The notes beneath the pieces were generated by a model that was not told the DNA's origin, did not search any database, and saw only the letters and a program-made list of their open reading frames with translations. A stretch of 64,000 nt of DNA, from assembly GCA_016705955.1 (NCBI GenBank), contig JADJKO010000011.1:62001-126000 (forward strand), read 5' to 3'. The position numbers were made by a program, and so were the translations under genes. Source of the stretch: Flavobacteriales bacterium (lineage in GTDB: Bacteria; Bacteroidota; Bacteroidia; Flavobacteriales_F; PHOS-HE28). Below are positions 52,201 through 62,001 of this stretch, in pieces (within the stretch, counting starts at the first letter, position 1; every line of letters starts with the position of its first letter).

Positions 52201-52865
52201 TAGCTGGTGAACTCCCCGCCAACAACCACTTTGCCGTCGCTCTGCAGCACAATGGACCAAACGGGCTGGTTCACGCCGACGCCGGGGTTGAACGAGGCGT
52301 CCAATGACCCATCGGCGTTCAGGCGTGCGATGCGCGCGCGCGCCGTGCCATTGTAGCTGGTGAAGTACCCTCCGATCAGCACCTTGCCATCCGGCTGTAG
52401 CGCGATCGAGAGAACGGAGTTGTTGGCCCCGGTGCCGGGGACGAACGAAAGGTCCAAGCTGCCATCGGGGTTCACACGCGCTACGCCATTCCTGGGGATG
52501 CCGTTGTACAAGCTGAACTCACCAGCGATCAACAGCTTGCCATCGGGTTGCCGCACGATGCCCACGATGTTGTAGTTCGTTCCCGTTCCGGGATCGAACG
52601 AGGTGTCGAGATCTCCGTTCGGATGCACACGTGCCAGCTTTGTTCTGGGTGTGCCATTGTAGGTGCCGAATGAACCGCCAATGATGGACTTGCCATCGGG
52701 CTGCACCGCTACGGCCAGGACTTGTCCCGTCGCCCCATCACCGCTCCCGTACCCGGCATCAGTGGAATTGAAGGTGGCATCGATGGTGCCGGGCTGCGCG
52801 AACATAGCCATCGAGAAGAGGCCTGCGCTCAACAGCGTAAGGAAGGATCGTGGTCGGCTCGTCAT
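49239..52865 (-). CDS. Delta-60 repeat surface protein with T9SS tail
   Basis: 1208 residues. Signal peptide MTSRPRSFLTLLSAGLFSMAMFA. Residues ~25-800 hold about 14 delta-60 repeats (PF17164-like), each ~53 residues with QPDGKVLIGG, YNGTxRNRIARLN and GSLDxSFDPGTGAN motifs, probably forming a beta-propeller. Then a Cys-containing module (RLISASCDRLELRRGV, SDRLTADNTPNGTSGNVYQF, YPANGPGSNQVSM, KYQFRFRIPAENVVIV) nearly identical to that of the protein at 58256. C-terminal T9SS tail SVGLYPNPNRGDQLFLSID to TERLVIQK. Predicted secreted, surface-bound, binding function unknown. No frameshift seen. Confidence 0.87.
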   Translation of the reverse strand: MTSRPRSFLTLLSAGLFSMAMFAQPGTIDATFNSTDAGYGSGDGATGQVLAVAVQPDGKSIIGGSFGTYNGTPRTKLARVHPNGDLDTSFDPGTGTNYNIVGIVRQPDGKLLIAGEFSLYNGIPRNGVARVNPDGSLDLSFVPGTGANNSVLSIALQPDGKVLIGGYFTSYNGTARARIARLNADGSLDASFNPGVGVNQPVWSIVLQSDGKVVVGGEFTSYNGVGRNYIARANADGSLDPSFAPVAGANSMVRGVALQTDGKVLIVGNFTTYNGTGRNRVARINSDGSLDGSFDPGTGANNFVFAVFQQADGRVLIGGSFSNVGGSTRNRLARFNTDGTLDGTYDPGAGVNGAVICMALQTDGMLLAGGNFAIPRNGLARFGTNGALDNGYNPSSGLGGGAQAMVVLPDGRILIGGNFNTVNGITRPRIARLFADGSVDGTFNAGTGPNSVIYAIVRQPDGKLLIGGNFTNYNGTARKGIARLNSDGALDTSFDPGAGVDNEVQAIVLQPDGKVVIGGVWNTVDLVPFRNIARLNSDGSLDLSFDPGTGANGYVRAMALQPDGKVLIAGDFQSYNNINRNYVARVNSDGSLDASFTIGSGASANILAMSLRTDGTILIGGWFTSFNGTPRNRIARLLPNGSNDASFAPGIGAENAVLSIKEQYDGKVLIGGYFISVNGVSRPRLARLNVNGSLDNSFDPGTGVPGTGYSGSITTMAVQSNGKVLISGSFTSYNGTGRNRLARVNAEPPCSTIVELEFSTDGGGLRWALHDAGSNAVVQSSPGYPGYYNPPASPDYTETTCLPDGEFYFVFEDENCDGIVNGGYIVRVGGKRVIDNRSNLNNGCPSQIAGNTGVNVPVGNDRLISASCDRLELRRGVNANCSDRLTADNTPNGTSGNVYQFWIYEPNGGLSIRYPANGPGSNQVSMAALPSLAEGTMYNVRVRTRIAPGQWRAWGSACRMRIDNTLGQCGAAALVDDLSNANHSCGKNITLPAGNSSGAANRVVCMPVTRYNNNCVNVQANKYQFRFRIPAENVVIVRNSNTNFTHMHTSDGFAECKTYEVEVRASFNSGSTWCRGGVDPVDDLTPWGKVCEVYTGGCDEEFVGNNHMLEAGRSEQSVGLYPNPNRGDQLFLSIDAIADGVHTVSVDIYDAFGKRVSARTIAVNPLGPGSGGFINTVLDLNGELATGLYMVHITAGDAVYTERLVIQK

Positions 52866-52889
52866 TGAAGGTCGGTATGGATCGGTTGA

Positions 52890-54467
52890 TCAATTGGTGC
52901 GGTACTGCATCACCTTCGGGTTGTCGAAACGGATGAAGCGATCACCAGTAACATCGAAACGCGGGCGGTAGCAACCACTGAGCGAACCCATGATCGCACC
53001 CGTGGCGGGATCGAAGCGGATGAACTCGTTGCGGTCGTCCGCGGCCTTCCCGGTCCACACGATGAAGGCATCACCACGCATCTCGGTGAGGATGCACTTG
53101 CCGGTGTTGGTGGCGTACTTCAGTTTCAGGTCCGCATCCACTTGTGCGATGCCCTTCTCGCCCTCGATCATGAACGCATCGCCGAAGGCATAGAGCCATT
53201 TGGCGCCACCGATCGCCTTGCTGTTGTATTCCACCTGTTGCAGCACCTTGCCCGTGGCGGGATCGAAGGCGTAGAGGTTCTTCTCACCGCACGCGTAGAT
53301 CCGCCCGGCCTTGTTCAGGATGCTGCACTCGCTCTTCTTGAAATTGTCCGACAACTCCATCGCCTCGGTGTTCCACATCGCCTTGCCGCTGCCGACCTCG
53401 TAGGCCCGTAGACTGGTGCTTCCCTCGAAGGTGTATTCCACTTTGTAGGTGCCATCGCCCACGCCGCCGTTCGCACTGGGAATGAACACTTCATTGCGCA
53501 CCAGACCACCGAAGCGCGCGATCAGGTTGCCGCCTTCGAGCACGAGCTCCGAAACGATGTCGTCCTTCTTCAACTTGTCGGCTGTCCAGATCACCGCGCC
53601 GGTGGTGAGGTCCAGTTTCTTGATGGTGCGTTCGCCTTTGCTGAAGTCGCAGATGTACACGCCGTCGGCGGCGGGTAGCGGCATGGCCGCACGACCGATC
53701 ACCTGCTTTGCCTTCAGGCCCACGCTGGTCTCCGAATTATCGAAGGATGTGCTCCACAGCACCTTACCGCTCGCGAGGTCCAAGCACGTAATGCCCTCGT
53801 ACACCACGAAGACACGACCGTAGCCCACGCTCACATCCAACAGCACCTCGCCATCATCAGCGGGCAGCATGTCGTAGATCATGTGCGCCACCACTTTGCC
53901 GGTGAAGTTGCTCTTCCAGCTGTGTCCGCCACTGGCCTGCACAGTGATGTTCAGGTCCGAACCACCCATGGCGCTCTTGATCTTCTTGTCGTCGTAGCTC
54001 AGACGCACGGTGGTGTGGCTCGCTTCGTCCATCACTTCGGCCTTGTTGATCCTCCTCGACACGAAGCCGCTGCGCCGGGCACCACTGCCGTCCTTGGTGC
54101 GCGCCGCGAGTTGCTCGCTGGCCACCACGTTGCCGGTGCGGTAGTCCAAGTGTGTGATCTCCTGTGGTGCGTTCTTGTCCTTCTGCGTGATCACTTCGAT
54201 GGTCTCCGTGTCGTGGTGCGCGATCCAATCCTCGCACTTCTTCACGCCGTGTTTTTCCTTGAAGTTGTATTTCCACAGCGCCTTTCCGGTAGCGCCATCG
54301 AGCATTTCGATCTCCTCCATATCACCGGCCACCACAAAGGCCAGGTCGGGCGAGACCGCGTTCCAGCGGGCGTCCACGGTGAATTTCGCTTCCCACACCT
54401 TGGGGAATTCCTTCTGGGCGAAGAGGAGGGAAGGGAGCAGTGCGAGCAGTAGAACGGAGTGGCGCAT
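52890..54467 (-). CDS. PQQ-like beta-propeller exported protein
   Basis: 525 residues from the ATG at 54467 (MRHSVLLLALLPSLLFA signal peptide); the eight-residue longer frame to 54491 adds nothing. Blade motifs A-TGKxLW: LDGATGKALWKYNF, LDLASGKVLWSTSF, LDLTTGAVIWTADKL, VGSGKAMWNTEAM, FDPATGKVLQQVEY. Such PQQ-type propellers include BamB-like outer-membrane assembly factors and many binding proteins; no cofactor site or lipobox is evident, so I call it propeller of unknown function. A CCTTTGGCGGC segment lies ~25 bases upstream (AACCTTTG, 7 of 8 to the -7 box). Confidence 0.82.
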   Translation of the reverse strand: MRHSVLLLALLPSLLFAQKEFPKVWEAKFTVDARWNAVSPDLAFVVAGDMEEIEMLDGATGKALWKYNFKEKHGVKKCEDWIAHHDTETIEVITQKDKNAPQEITHLDYRTGNVVASEQLAARTKDGSGARRSGFVSRRINKAEVMDEASHTTVRLSYDDKKIKSAMGGSDLNITVQASGGHSWKSNFTGKVVAHMIYDMLPADDGEVLLDVSVGYGRVFVVYEGITCLDLASGKVLWSTSFDNSETSVGLKAKQVIGRAAMPLPAADGVYICDFSKGERTIKKLDLTTGAVIWTADKLKKDDIVSELVLEGGNLIARFGGLVRNEVFIPSANGGVGDGTYKVEYTFEGSTSLRAYEVGSGKAMWNTEAMELSDNFKKSECSILNKAGRIYACGEKNLYAFDPATGKVLQQVEYNSKAIGGAKWLYAFGDAFMIEGEKGIAQVDADLKLKYATNTGKCILTEMRGDAFIVWTGKAADDRNEFIRFDPATGAIMGSLSGCYRPRFDVTGDRFIRFDNPKVMQYRTN

Positions 54468-54554
54468 GGTGGGATGTTGTTGTGCCGCCAAAGGTTTCCC
54501 GATGGGCAGCGCGGCACAATACCACTTTCATGCGACCATGTCGCGGATCCACGT

Positions 54555-55193
54555 CTAACGCGGGTAGAGCTTGTTCAGCGCATCGGTGCGCGAACTCACG
54601 TGCAGCTTATCGTAGAGGTTGCGCACGTGGGTGCGCACAGTGTCGATGCTCAGTTGCAAACGGTCGGCGATCTCCTTGTAGCGGTAGCCGTTGGCGAGTT
54701 GATCCAGCACTTGGCGTTCACGTTCGGTGAGCAGTTCGAATTCCTTGGCCTGCTTGCGCGGTGCCGTGAAACTGGCCAGCACGCGGCGCGCGATCCCGGG
54801 GCTCATCGGCGACCCACCGGCGAGGACGGCCTTCACGGCATCCACCACTTGCGCTGGACGTGCGTCCTTCAACAGGTAACCCGTAGCACCGGCGCACAGC
54901 GCGTTGAAGAGGCTGTCGTCATCGTCCTGAACCGTACACACCAGTACCTGCGTAGCCGTATTCTTCTCCTTGATCAGCCGGGTGCATTCGATGCCGCTCA
55001 TGCCCGGCAGGTTCAGGTCCATGATCACCACATCGGGCCGCGTGTCCTTCTCCTGTTGCAGGTACGTCTCCGCATCGGCGAAGGCACCGCAAACCTCCAT
55101 GCCGTCGTCGGCCGCAAGCGCATCACCGAACGCTTCGCGCAGTATGCCATCGTCCTCCACGATCGCCACACGGATCTTCTTCACCTCACTCAT
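54555..55193 (-). CDS. LuxR/NarL-family response regulator
   Basis: 212 residues from the ATG at 55193 (MSEVKKIRVAIVEDDGIL). Receiver domain: acidic pair IVEDD, phosphoacceptor Asp in VVIMDLNLPG, and a Lys in GYLLKDARP; the Thr/Ser position is in VLVCTVQDD. C-terminal LuxR-type helix-turn-helix: ELLTERERQVLDQLANGYRY, KEIADRLQLSIDTVRTHVRN, LYDKLHVSSR. The start overlaps the end of the kinase gene by eight bases, so kinase and regulator are co-expressed and most likely a cognate pair. Targets unknown. Confidence 0.93.
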   Translation of the reverse strand: MSEVKKIRVAIVEDDGILREAFGDALAADDGMEVCGAFADAETYLQQEKDTRPDVVIMDLNLPGMSGIECTRLIKEKNTATQVLVCTVQDDDDSLFNALCAGATGYLLKDARPAQVVDAVKAVLAGGSPMSPGIARRVLASFTAPRKQAKEFELLTERERQVLDQLANGYRYKEIADRLQLSIDTVRTHVRNLYDKLHVSSRTDALNKLYPR

Positions 55194-58171
55194 CCAGGCA
55201 CGAAGATCGGCCAAAGACGCGAACCACGGTGCCGCCGTCCGGACCCGGTACGCGTTCGAAGGTGGCCATCATTTCCTCGGCGCGCTCACGCATGTTCACG
55301 CTTCCATGTCCACTGCCTTGCGGAACGGAGGTGATGATGCCACTGCCGTTATCCGAAACGCTGAAGGTGAAGCCCTCGTCATCGATCCGCCAGCTGACGG
55401 TGATCCGCTGTGCGCCGCTGTATTTCTTGGCGTTGTGCAAGGCTTCGCGTGCGATCAGGTAAAGGTTCCGGCGGAAGGAACCGCCAATGGTGCGTTCGGG
55501 GAGGGGCTTCGGGAATTCGAATACGAGTAGCACATCATCGTTCTCGAAGAGGTCGTTCGCGAATTCGCGGATGCGGAGCAACAGTTGTTCGAGTGTGCCG
55601 CTTCGCGGATCGTTCATCCACACCACGTCGCGCAGGTTGTCCAACAGTTCGGCGCTGATGTCGCCGACCTTCTCGAAGCGTTCCTCCGCATCGCTTACGC
55701 GTTTCGGTGAACGCGAGAGTGCCGCCATGCGTGCGAGGCCACTGCCCACATCATCGTGGATGTCCTTCGCGAGCCGCGTACGCATCCGCAGTTCCTTCAT
55801 CTCCGCCTCCGCGATGCGCAATCGTGAGCGCATGCGTTTTCGGTAAGCCATCATCCAGAACCACGCGATCGATCCGAAGACGACCACCACCACGATCACG
55901 ATGAACCACGGGCTGGCCCATAAGGGACGGACCACGCGGATCTCCAACACCGTGGCCATCAGTCCTTCCAGCCCATCGCCGTTGATCCCGATCACCTCCA
56001 ACCGGAATTCACCGGCAGGCACGTTGTTCAGTTCGATGGGGTCCGATGCGGCGACCGAGATCCATTCATCGCGGTAGCCGATCATCCGCCATTTGCAGGT
56101 GTTGCGTTCCGGTGCCGTGAACTCGAGTACCGCGAGGTCGATGCGTAGCGTATTGCGCGGATACGGAAGCTCCACCCTGGTGCGGGGAAGCGCGAGCGTA
56201 TCGTTCCCGCTTCGCAAGGCGCATCACCTGCACGAGCGCCTTGTCGGCATCGCCCTGCACGGCTTGAGGAAGGAAGTGGGAAAACCCGTTCACGCCACCG
56301 AAGTACATCCGTCCGCTCGCCGACCGGAAGAACGCGTTGCTGTTGAACTCCTTGCTCTGCAAGCCATCCGCCGTCGAGTAGTTGTGGAAGGTGAACGCAC
56401 GCGGATCGAAATGGCTCAGGCCGTTGTTGGTGCTGATCCACCACGTGCCATCGCCGGCTTTCAGCATCCCGTAAAGGAATTGGTCCGGCAGGCCATCATG
56501 CACGGTGAAGTGCTGCACGATACGCAGGCTCTTCGCATCGATCCGGTACAGGCCATCGTTGGTGCAGACCCACAGGTGGTCGCCATCCGCCTTCAGGTCG
56601 AGCATCCGCACGGCCCGCTGTGGATCAACAGTGGCATCGAAAGGCGATCGTACTTCGGCGCTATCGTTCCAGATGCGGATCGGCATCACATCGCTGGACA
56701 GCCAGTAGCGCCCAGCCGGATCCTGGAACATGGAGCGCGGCATGTTCCGCTGCTCCTCGACCGCCTTGGCCTCAGCTGTCATAGGCAACGTCCTGAACCG
56801 TACCGGACCCGGACCGGGGATCAACAATGTCGGCGGTTGGCAAGGGGAAATGCGGAACAACGAACCATCCTTGCGGCGCATCATGCGATCACCGCAAGCA
56901 GCGGTGTAGCGGTGAACGACCTGCTCGGTCCTTGGATCCACACAGTGGATCCGCGGGCCGTCATTCAACCAGATCCTCCCTTCCGCATCGCGCAGCGGCA
57001 CGCCATGGGTGGTGCCGCTTCCGAAGAGCTTCGGGTCGAGTGGAGCCGGGCCGAGCAGGTCGGTGCGTTCGTCAAAAAGCGCCAGACCTCCTTCGTGGAA
57101 ACTCACCAGCACGCGGTGATCATCCCATTGTGCGAAGCCTCGCGTGAACCACGAGCGTGGTTCCCACGGCAACGCATGACCGGGCATCACCCGACCGAAC
57201 TTGTTCTGTTGCGGCGCGATCCTGAACACCCCCTTGCCATCGGTTCCCACCCATGTGTTTCCTTGCCGATCGAAAGCGATGCACGTGATGTTGAGCGGGC
57301 GTTGTTCCGGTGGTAACAAGGGGTAGCGCATCGTCACCTCCAATGCTTCGTTCAGTGTGACCACGCCATAGCCCGAGATACCCAGCCACAGTGTGCCGTC
57401 GGGTGCGCGTTCCACCTCCTTGCGGCCCGGATGGTTGATCATGAGGAGGTTCAACGCAATAGGCAATGACCTCACATGCATGTCGGCATCCACCCGATAC
57501 GCAGCCTTGTCACTGAAGAGCAGCCAGTCCTTGCCATGCCGGATCATGGTCATATCCCTTACCGACGGGTCGATCGGCAGGATGGTGATCGCACTTCGCG
57601 GGTCCGATGAATGCGAAACGACCAGGGTATCGGGAAGATTGAACTGCACCACGGTGGATCCATCATCCTCCACGCGCATGGTGTAGGAGTCGCGGTGCGA
57701 TGATCGCCAGCGCTTCATGTCGGTCTTATCGATCCGCAGGAATTCGCGCAGCAATGGTGAATAGAACAGTGCTTGTTCCGTATCCACCCGCAGGGGTGTC
57801 CAGCAGCCGTCCGGCTCTCCGATACGCTGGTGTTCGAAGCGCCCCGTGCGCGTGTCCAACCGGTCCAGCCCGGATCGCGTGCCCACCCACAAGTGGTTCG
57901 CATCGGCCACTGCCAGGCCCCAGATGCGGTTGTTGGAGAGGCTGGTGCTATCGCGGCCATCGTGCTTGTGTACCACGAAGCGTTGCCCATCGAAACGCGC
58001 CAGACCATCACCAGTGCCCAACCAGATGAAGCCATCGCGGTCCTGCACCACGTGGTTCACCATGCTTTGCGGCAGGCCCTGGTCCACGTCGTAGCGCGAC
58101 ACCTCCACTTGTTGCGCGAGCGCAGTACACGGGCCGAAGAGCAGAAGAAGCGGGTGGAAGCGGGTACGCAC
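55186..58171 (-). CDS. Two-component sensor kinase with reg_prop propeller, one frameshift
   Basis: Two open frames join near 56215, where QVMRL continues RSGNDTLALPRTRVELPYPRNT: one extra base in GCCTTGCG. Joined ~995 residues. Start at GTG 58171 gives a signal peptide (VRTRFHPLLLLFGPCTALA); a longer start at 58219 would lie in a terminator hairpin. Periplasmic part: reg_prop repeats (WLGTGDGLARFDGQRF, LWVGTRSGLDRLDTRTG, TWVGTDGKGVFRI, TWWISTNNGLSHFD), then a Y_Y_Y domain (TCKWRMIGYRDEWI). One helix (FIVIVVVVVFGSIAWFWMMAY), then HisKA_3 with His in AKDIHDDVGSGLARMA, N box EALHNAKKYSG and G box SDNGSGI. Inner-membrane sensor; the ligand is unknown, possibly an oligosaccharide as in other reg_prop kinases. 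Confidence 0.85.
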
Positions 58172-58200
58172 TCGGTGCGAAGGTCGACCGTAGGGGTGGA

Positions 58201-58238
58201 AACACGAAGCCCCGGCCAACCGGCCGGGGCTTCGTGTT
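58201..58238 (-). terminator. Terminator of the T9SS protein gene at 58256
   Basis: AACACGAAGCCCCGGCC (58201-58217), loop AACC, GGCCGGGGCTTCGTGTT (58222-58238): 17 perfect pairs, 17 bases after the stop of the gene ending at 58256 on the minus strand. Strong stem but weak T tract. Confidence 0.65.
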
Positions 58239-58255
58239 CGTTGTGTCTTCAGGTC

Positions 58256-61129
58256 CTACTTCTGGATCACCAGTCGTTGGGTGTACACGGCATCACCCGC
58301 AGTGATGTTCACCATGTACAAGCCGGTGGCCAGTTCGCCATTGAGTTCCAGCACGCTGTTGATGAAGCCATCCTGCACCGCCAGCGTACGTGCGCTCACG
58401 CGCTTGCCGAAGGTGTCATAGATGTCCACGCTTACGGTCTGCACACCCTCTTGGATCGCGTCGAGGCTCAAGTAGAGCTGATCGCCACGGTTCGGGTTGG
58501 GGTACATGTGCATGGCCGCACCATCGTCAGTTGCCATGTTCTGGTTGCCACCTACAGCAGGAGGCGGGCAGGACGTGTATACCTCGCAGACCTTGCCCCA
58601 AGGGGTCAGATCGCCATACGGGTCACCACCCACACACCACGAATAACCGTTGTCGAAGCTGGCGCGCACTTCCACCGTATAGGTCTTGCAGTTCGCGAAA
58701 CCGGCTCCTGCGGTCATGTACTTGACGTTGGTCGGGCTGTTCAGCACGATGGTCACCGCCTCGGCAGGGATGCGGAAGCGGAACTGGTACTTGTTGGCCG
58801 TTGAGTTCACGCAGTTGTTGTTGAAGCGCACGGCCGGCCATGCGACCACATGGTTCGCAAACCCATTGCCTTGGTTGCCCACAGGCAGGGTGATGGTCTT
58901 GCCGCAGCAATAGTTGGAGTTGCCCACTTCGTCCACAAGCCCGGACAGTTTGCACTGGCCGCGGGTGTTGTCGATCATCATGCGGCAGGCATTGCCCCAC
59001 TCGCGCCATACGCCCGGACTGATGCGGGTGCGTACCCGCACATTGTACAGGGTACCTTCCACCAAGGATGGCAGATTGGCCATGCTCACCTGGTTGGATC
59101 CCGGACCGTTGGCAGGGTAGCGGAAGCTCAGGCTACCGTTGGGGTCGTAGAACCAGAACTGGTACACGTTTCCGCTGGTGCCGTTGGGGGTATTGTCGGC
59201 CGTGATCTTGTCCGAGCAGCTGTTCGGACCCACACCACGACGCAGGTCGAGGCGGTCGCAGCTAAAGGAGATCAAGCGGTCGTTGCCCATCGGCAGGCAG
59301 AAGCCCGGGGTTGCGCTCATGGTGCTTTCGTAGCTGGATCCAGCGGCGAAATCCCCGTAGTTGTTGCGGTTGTCGATGATCCGCTGTCCGGAGAGCATGC
59401 GCAAGGTGTAGCCACCCGTGAAACCGCCAGTGACCATGCCATCACCGAAGGTGTCATACACATGCAGTTCGTAGCAGCCATCGGGCAAGCAGCAGGCAAT
59501 GGGGTATATCGCATTGCCCGGATAAATACCGGGGCCACCACCACAAAGCGCGGCACCGCCACCGGCGGGTACCACCTCCCAGCTGGTCTCGCCTCCGAAA
59601 AAGTCCGTCTGCAATTCCATCACCAGGTCATTGGTGCAGGGTACGACGGGCGCACAACTCACCGTGAAGGTCCCGGAACCCGTGCTGCCGCTGTAGCCGG
59701 CCAAGCGGATCCAGTAGGAGGTCCCGCTCACGGTCGCAAAAGTGATGGTGCTCTGCAACCCACCGTCATCATCGTTACATACGATCTCCGATCCGCCGCA
59801 GGCATCCCAAGCGCTCAGGCCGGTGTCCATCGCGGTTCCTCCCACCGTGGTCACGGTGGTGGTACCAGTGCAACTGGCCACGTACTCATACCAGATGTCC
59901 TTGGTATCCGAATAGCAGCAGCTGGAGATATCGGTTCCCGTCGCCCCGGTATTGTCGAAGGGGCTGACCCCATCACCGATCACCGTGGCTAAAGCACAAT
60001 CGTCATTGGGAGGTGCGCCGCCGGGAGTGAGGCAACCGGTGCAAGCGCCGTCCGAGGCAGCTTCACCAGCACAGTATGCATCCCAAGAGGTGGAACAGCA
60101 GTACGCGTCATAGCCGCACACAGAAGCCTCGCATCCGGCATCGCTCGGGAAACCAGGGGTCCCTTGGGCCATATCGCAATAGACGGGCGGAGCTGCCGAG
60201 CAGGTGACCGATCGCGTGGTGCAGAACGCATCCAGATCGCCGCAGGCGGCATCGGTGTGCGTATAGAAGCGGTGGTCACCGGAAGAAGCGGCCATAAAGA
60301 CCACGGGCATGGTTCCTGCAGCCAGAGCCGTGGCGCCAGCTGCATCGCTGATGGTGATGTAGTAGCCGGGCTGATCGCTGGTAAAGGTGTAGCTGGTCCC
60401 ACTGGTCAGGGTCACCATGGAATACTCACCGGACCAACCGCACGTGGTGACGTCTTCCGGGCTGCCCGTGCAAGCTGGCACGTATGGGCTGAAAGGATAT
60501 TGACCATTGATCGCCGTGAGGCAACCGGCCGGGGGAGCCACCCTCGTAACCGAGATGTTGTCCAAGGCCCACCAATAATCCCAAGATCCAGCGTAATGGA
60601 AACGCACTTGCGCTGCGGCGCTGCCGCCCGTAGCGGCTGTGATATCCGTGCTATGCGTAACGGCAGGATTACCATAGCCTACTGATGTGGCGCCCAAGGA
60701 GTACACCGAGGTCCAAGCGGCACCGTCCCAAACGTCCACGCTAGCGACGGACCCACAACACACCCTGTATTGATGGTCGAACGCCAACGTGAAGAATCCT
60801 CCTGTTGAAGCATCGAAGGTCGGGGAGTAGAAGTATGCGTCGAGATTCGTTCCGCTTCCACATATGTCGCTATCGAACATGGCGAAATCGGCATCGAAGC
60901 CGACACCTGTGATCGTGCGAGCTCCCGGGTTGCCGTACACGGCCGCGCAACCAGAGGAGCCGTTGTCCACGATCGAGAAGCCTTCGGAACTGGCATTGCC
61001 CGTGAATGCTTCATCGAACAGGACCTGTGCGTTAGCAAGGCCACTGAACAGGAGTGCTCCTCCCAGAAAGGCGGACTTGCGCCACCACGATGTTCGGTGT
61101 GGTGAGTTAGAGTTGCTTCTACAATTCAT
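58256..61129 (-). CDS. Cys-rich T9SS-secreted protein
   Basis: 957 residues from the ATG at 61129 (MNCRSNSNSPHRTS, hydrophobic FLGGALLFSGLANA). N-terminal ~200 residues: jelly-roll-like (VLFDEAFTGNASSEGFSIVD, YFYSPTFDASTGGFFTLAF, FHYAGSWDYWWALDNISV). Middle: Cys-rich repeats (CGYDAYCCSTSWDAYC, DDCALATVIGDGVSPFDNTG). C-terminal ~330 residues nearly identical to the module of the 49239 protein (TADNTPNGTSGNVYQF, RYPANGPGSNQVSM, KYQFRFRIPAEAVTIV), T9SS tail MYPNPNRGDQLYLSLD to VYTQRLVIQK. Predicted surface protein with several binding modules. The shared C-terminal module suggests domain shuffling between these genes. Confidence 0.87.
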   Translation of the reverse strand: MNCRSNSNSPHRTSWWRKSAFLGGALLFSGLANAQVLFDEAFTGNASSEGFSIVDNGSSGCAAVYGNPGARTITGVGFDADFAMFDSDICGSGTNLDAYFYSPTFDASTGGFFTLAFDHQYRVCCGSVASVDVWDGAAWTSVYSLGATSVGYGNPAVTHSTDITAATGGSAAAQVRFHYAGSWDYWWALDNISVTRVAPPAGCLTAINGQYPFSPYVPACTGSPEDVTTCGWSGEYSMVTLTSGTSYTFTSDQPGYYITISDAAGATALAAGTMPVVFMAASSGDHRFYTHTDAACGDLDAFCTTRSVTCSAAPPVYCDMAQGTPGFPSDAGCEASVCGYDAYCCSTSWDAYCAGEAASDGACTGCLTPGGAPPNDDCALATVIGDGVSPFDNTGATGTDISSCCYSDTKDIWYEYVASCTGTTTVTTVGGTAMDTGLSAWDACGGSEIVCNDDDGGLQSTITFATVSGTSYWIRLAGYSGSTGSGTFTVSCAPVVPCTNDLVMELQTDFFGGETSWEVVPAGGGAALCGGGPGIYPGNAIYPIACCLPDGCYELHVYDTFGDGMVTGGFTGGYTLRMLSGQRIIDNRNNYGDFAAGSSYESTMSATPGFCLPMGNDRLISFSCDRLDLRRGVGPNSCSDKITADNTPNGTSGNVYQFWFYDPNGSLSFRYPANGPGSNQVSMANLPSLVEGTLYNVRVRTRISPGVWREWGNACRMMIDNTRGQCKLSGLVDEVGNSNYCCGKTITLPVGNQGNGFANHVVAWPAVRFNNNCVNSTANKYQFRFRIPAEAVTIVLNSPTNVKYMTAGAGFANCKTYTVEVRASFDNGYSWCVGGDPYGDLTPWGKVCEVYTSCPPPAVGGNQNMATDDGAAMHMYPNPNRGDQLYLSLDAIQEGVQTVSVDIYDTFGKRVSARTLAVQDGFINSVLELNGELATGLYMVNITAGDAVYTQRLVIQK

Positions 61130-61470
61130 GATCAATTGGTTTTGGTGAATGACTGTGGTCCAAGGACCTGTGACAAGGCTGTCGTTCACAGTGAGCGACG
61201 GAGCCAAAGTATCTTTTCAAACAATTGATTGTTGGCATTCACACCATTTGGTGGTGAACGACCTTGGCCCATCCGGATCGGGGATCATTAGCACTCTGGT
61301 TCCCAGCGGATAGCGATGATCCTTACGAAAGGAAAATGTGGAGAAAAGATCGATCCTTGGCCATGGGGCTCCAATGTTCCGGCATGGGCCATGGAACGAT
61401 GGCCGAGGACGGAACGCGAGCGGGAACCATTCATCCGTTCGGGAAAGGGACCGCCGGGCAGGTACGGCGG
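61130..61470. promoter_or_regulatory. Promoter region upstream of the Cys-rich T9SS gene
   Basis: 341 bases without a gene. It is AT-rich between about 61130 and 61250. Minus strand GATACTTTGGC at about 61205-61215 resembles a -7 box (ACTTTG core), and CAATTGATTGTTGG and an imperfect TTCACACCA/TGGTGGTGAA inverted repeat lie next to it, which could be a regulator site. The 61260-61470 part shows nothing I can name. Confidence 0.35.
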
Positions 61471-62001
61471 TCAGTTATTCGACTTCTGGTAGAATTGCCG
61501 CACCAACCGGGTCTCGCGGATCAGTTGCCGATAGCGGATCGGGTGGTCCGCTGCGGCCCGAAGGTATTCCCGCCCCTGCTTGCCGTAGAACTCCGGGTAG
61601 CGGACCTTGAAGATCAGCTCCGCTTCCTGTGCGCTTCCGGCGGTCTTCATGATCTCGGGTAATACGAAGTCCTTGGGCAGGTCCTCATGGAGCACACTGC
61701 GGATGTAGGCCTTGGTCGTGAGGATGTCGGCGCCCTTCAAGCGCGCGATCAAGGCCCTGTCGGCATCCGAGAGTATCAGCGTATCGTATCCTGCACCAAG
61801 GGCGGAGTCCGGTACGTAGGGTGCGGGCCCGTAAATGATCTTCTTGATGTTGCGGCCGGTCGCACGGTCGTTCTGCGCTCCCCGGGTACTGTCGCGGATC
61901 GCGGTGGAGGAAGTTGTCGCTCCCGGTTCCGGGACGTTGTTGCAGGATGCCAGCAACCCGAGGGTCACTGTGAACAGGGTGGTGGATGCGAGCGTGTTCA
62001 T
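61471..62001 (-). CDS. Predicted lipoprotein of unknown function
   Basis: 176 residues. Signal peptide with lipobox LLASC (MNTLASTTLFTVTLGLLASC), then a low-complexity linker (NNVPEPGATTSSTAIRDS) and a soluble C-terminal helical part (LSDADRALIARLKGADI, EIMKTAGSAQEAELIF, RYRQLIRETRLVRQFYQ). No catalytic motif or known family. It stands alone on the minus strand between two T9SS genes. Confidence 0.6.
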   Translation of the reverse strand: MNTLASTTLFTVTLGLLASCNNVPEPGATTSSTAIRDSTRGAQNDRATGRNIKKIIYGPAPYVPDSALGAGYDTLILSDADRALIARLKGADILTTKAYIRSVLHEDLPKDFVLPEIMKTAGSAQEAELIFKVRYPEFYGKQGREYLRAAADHPIRYRQLIRETRLVRQFYQKSNN

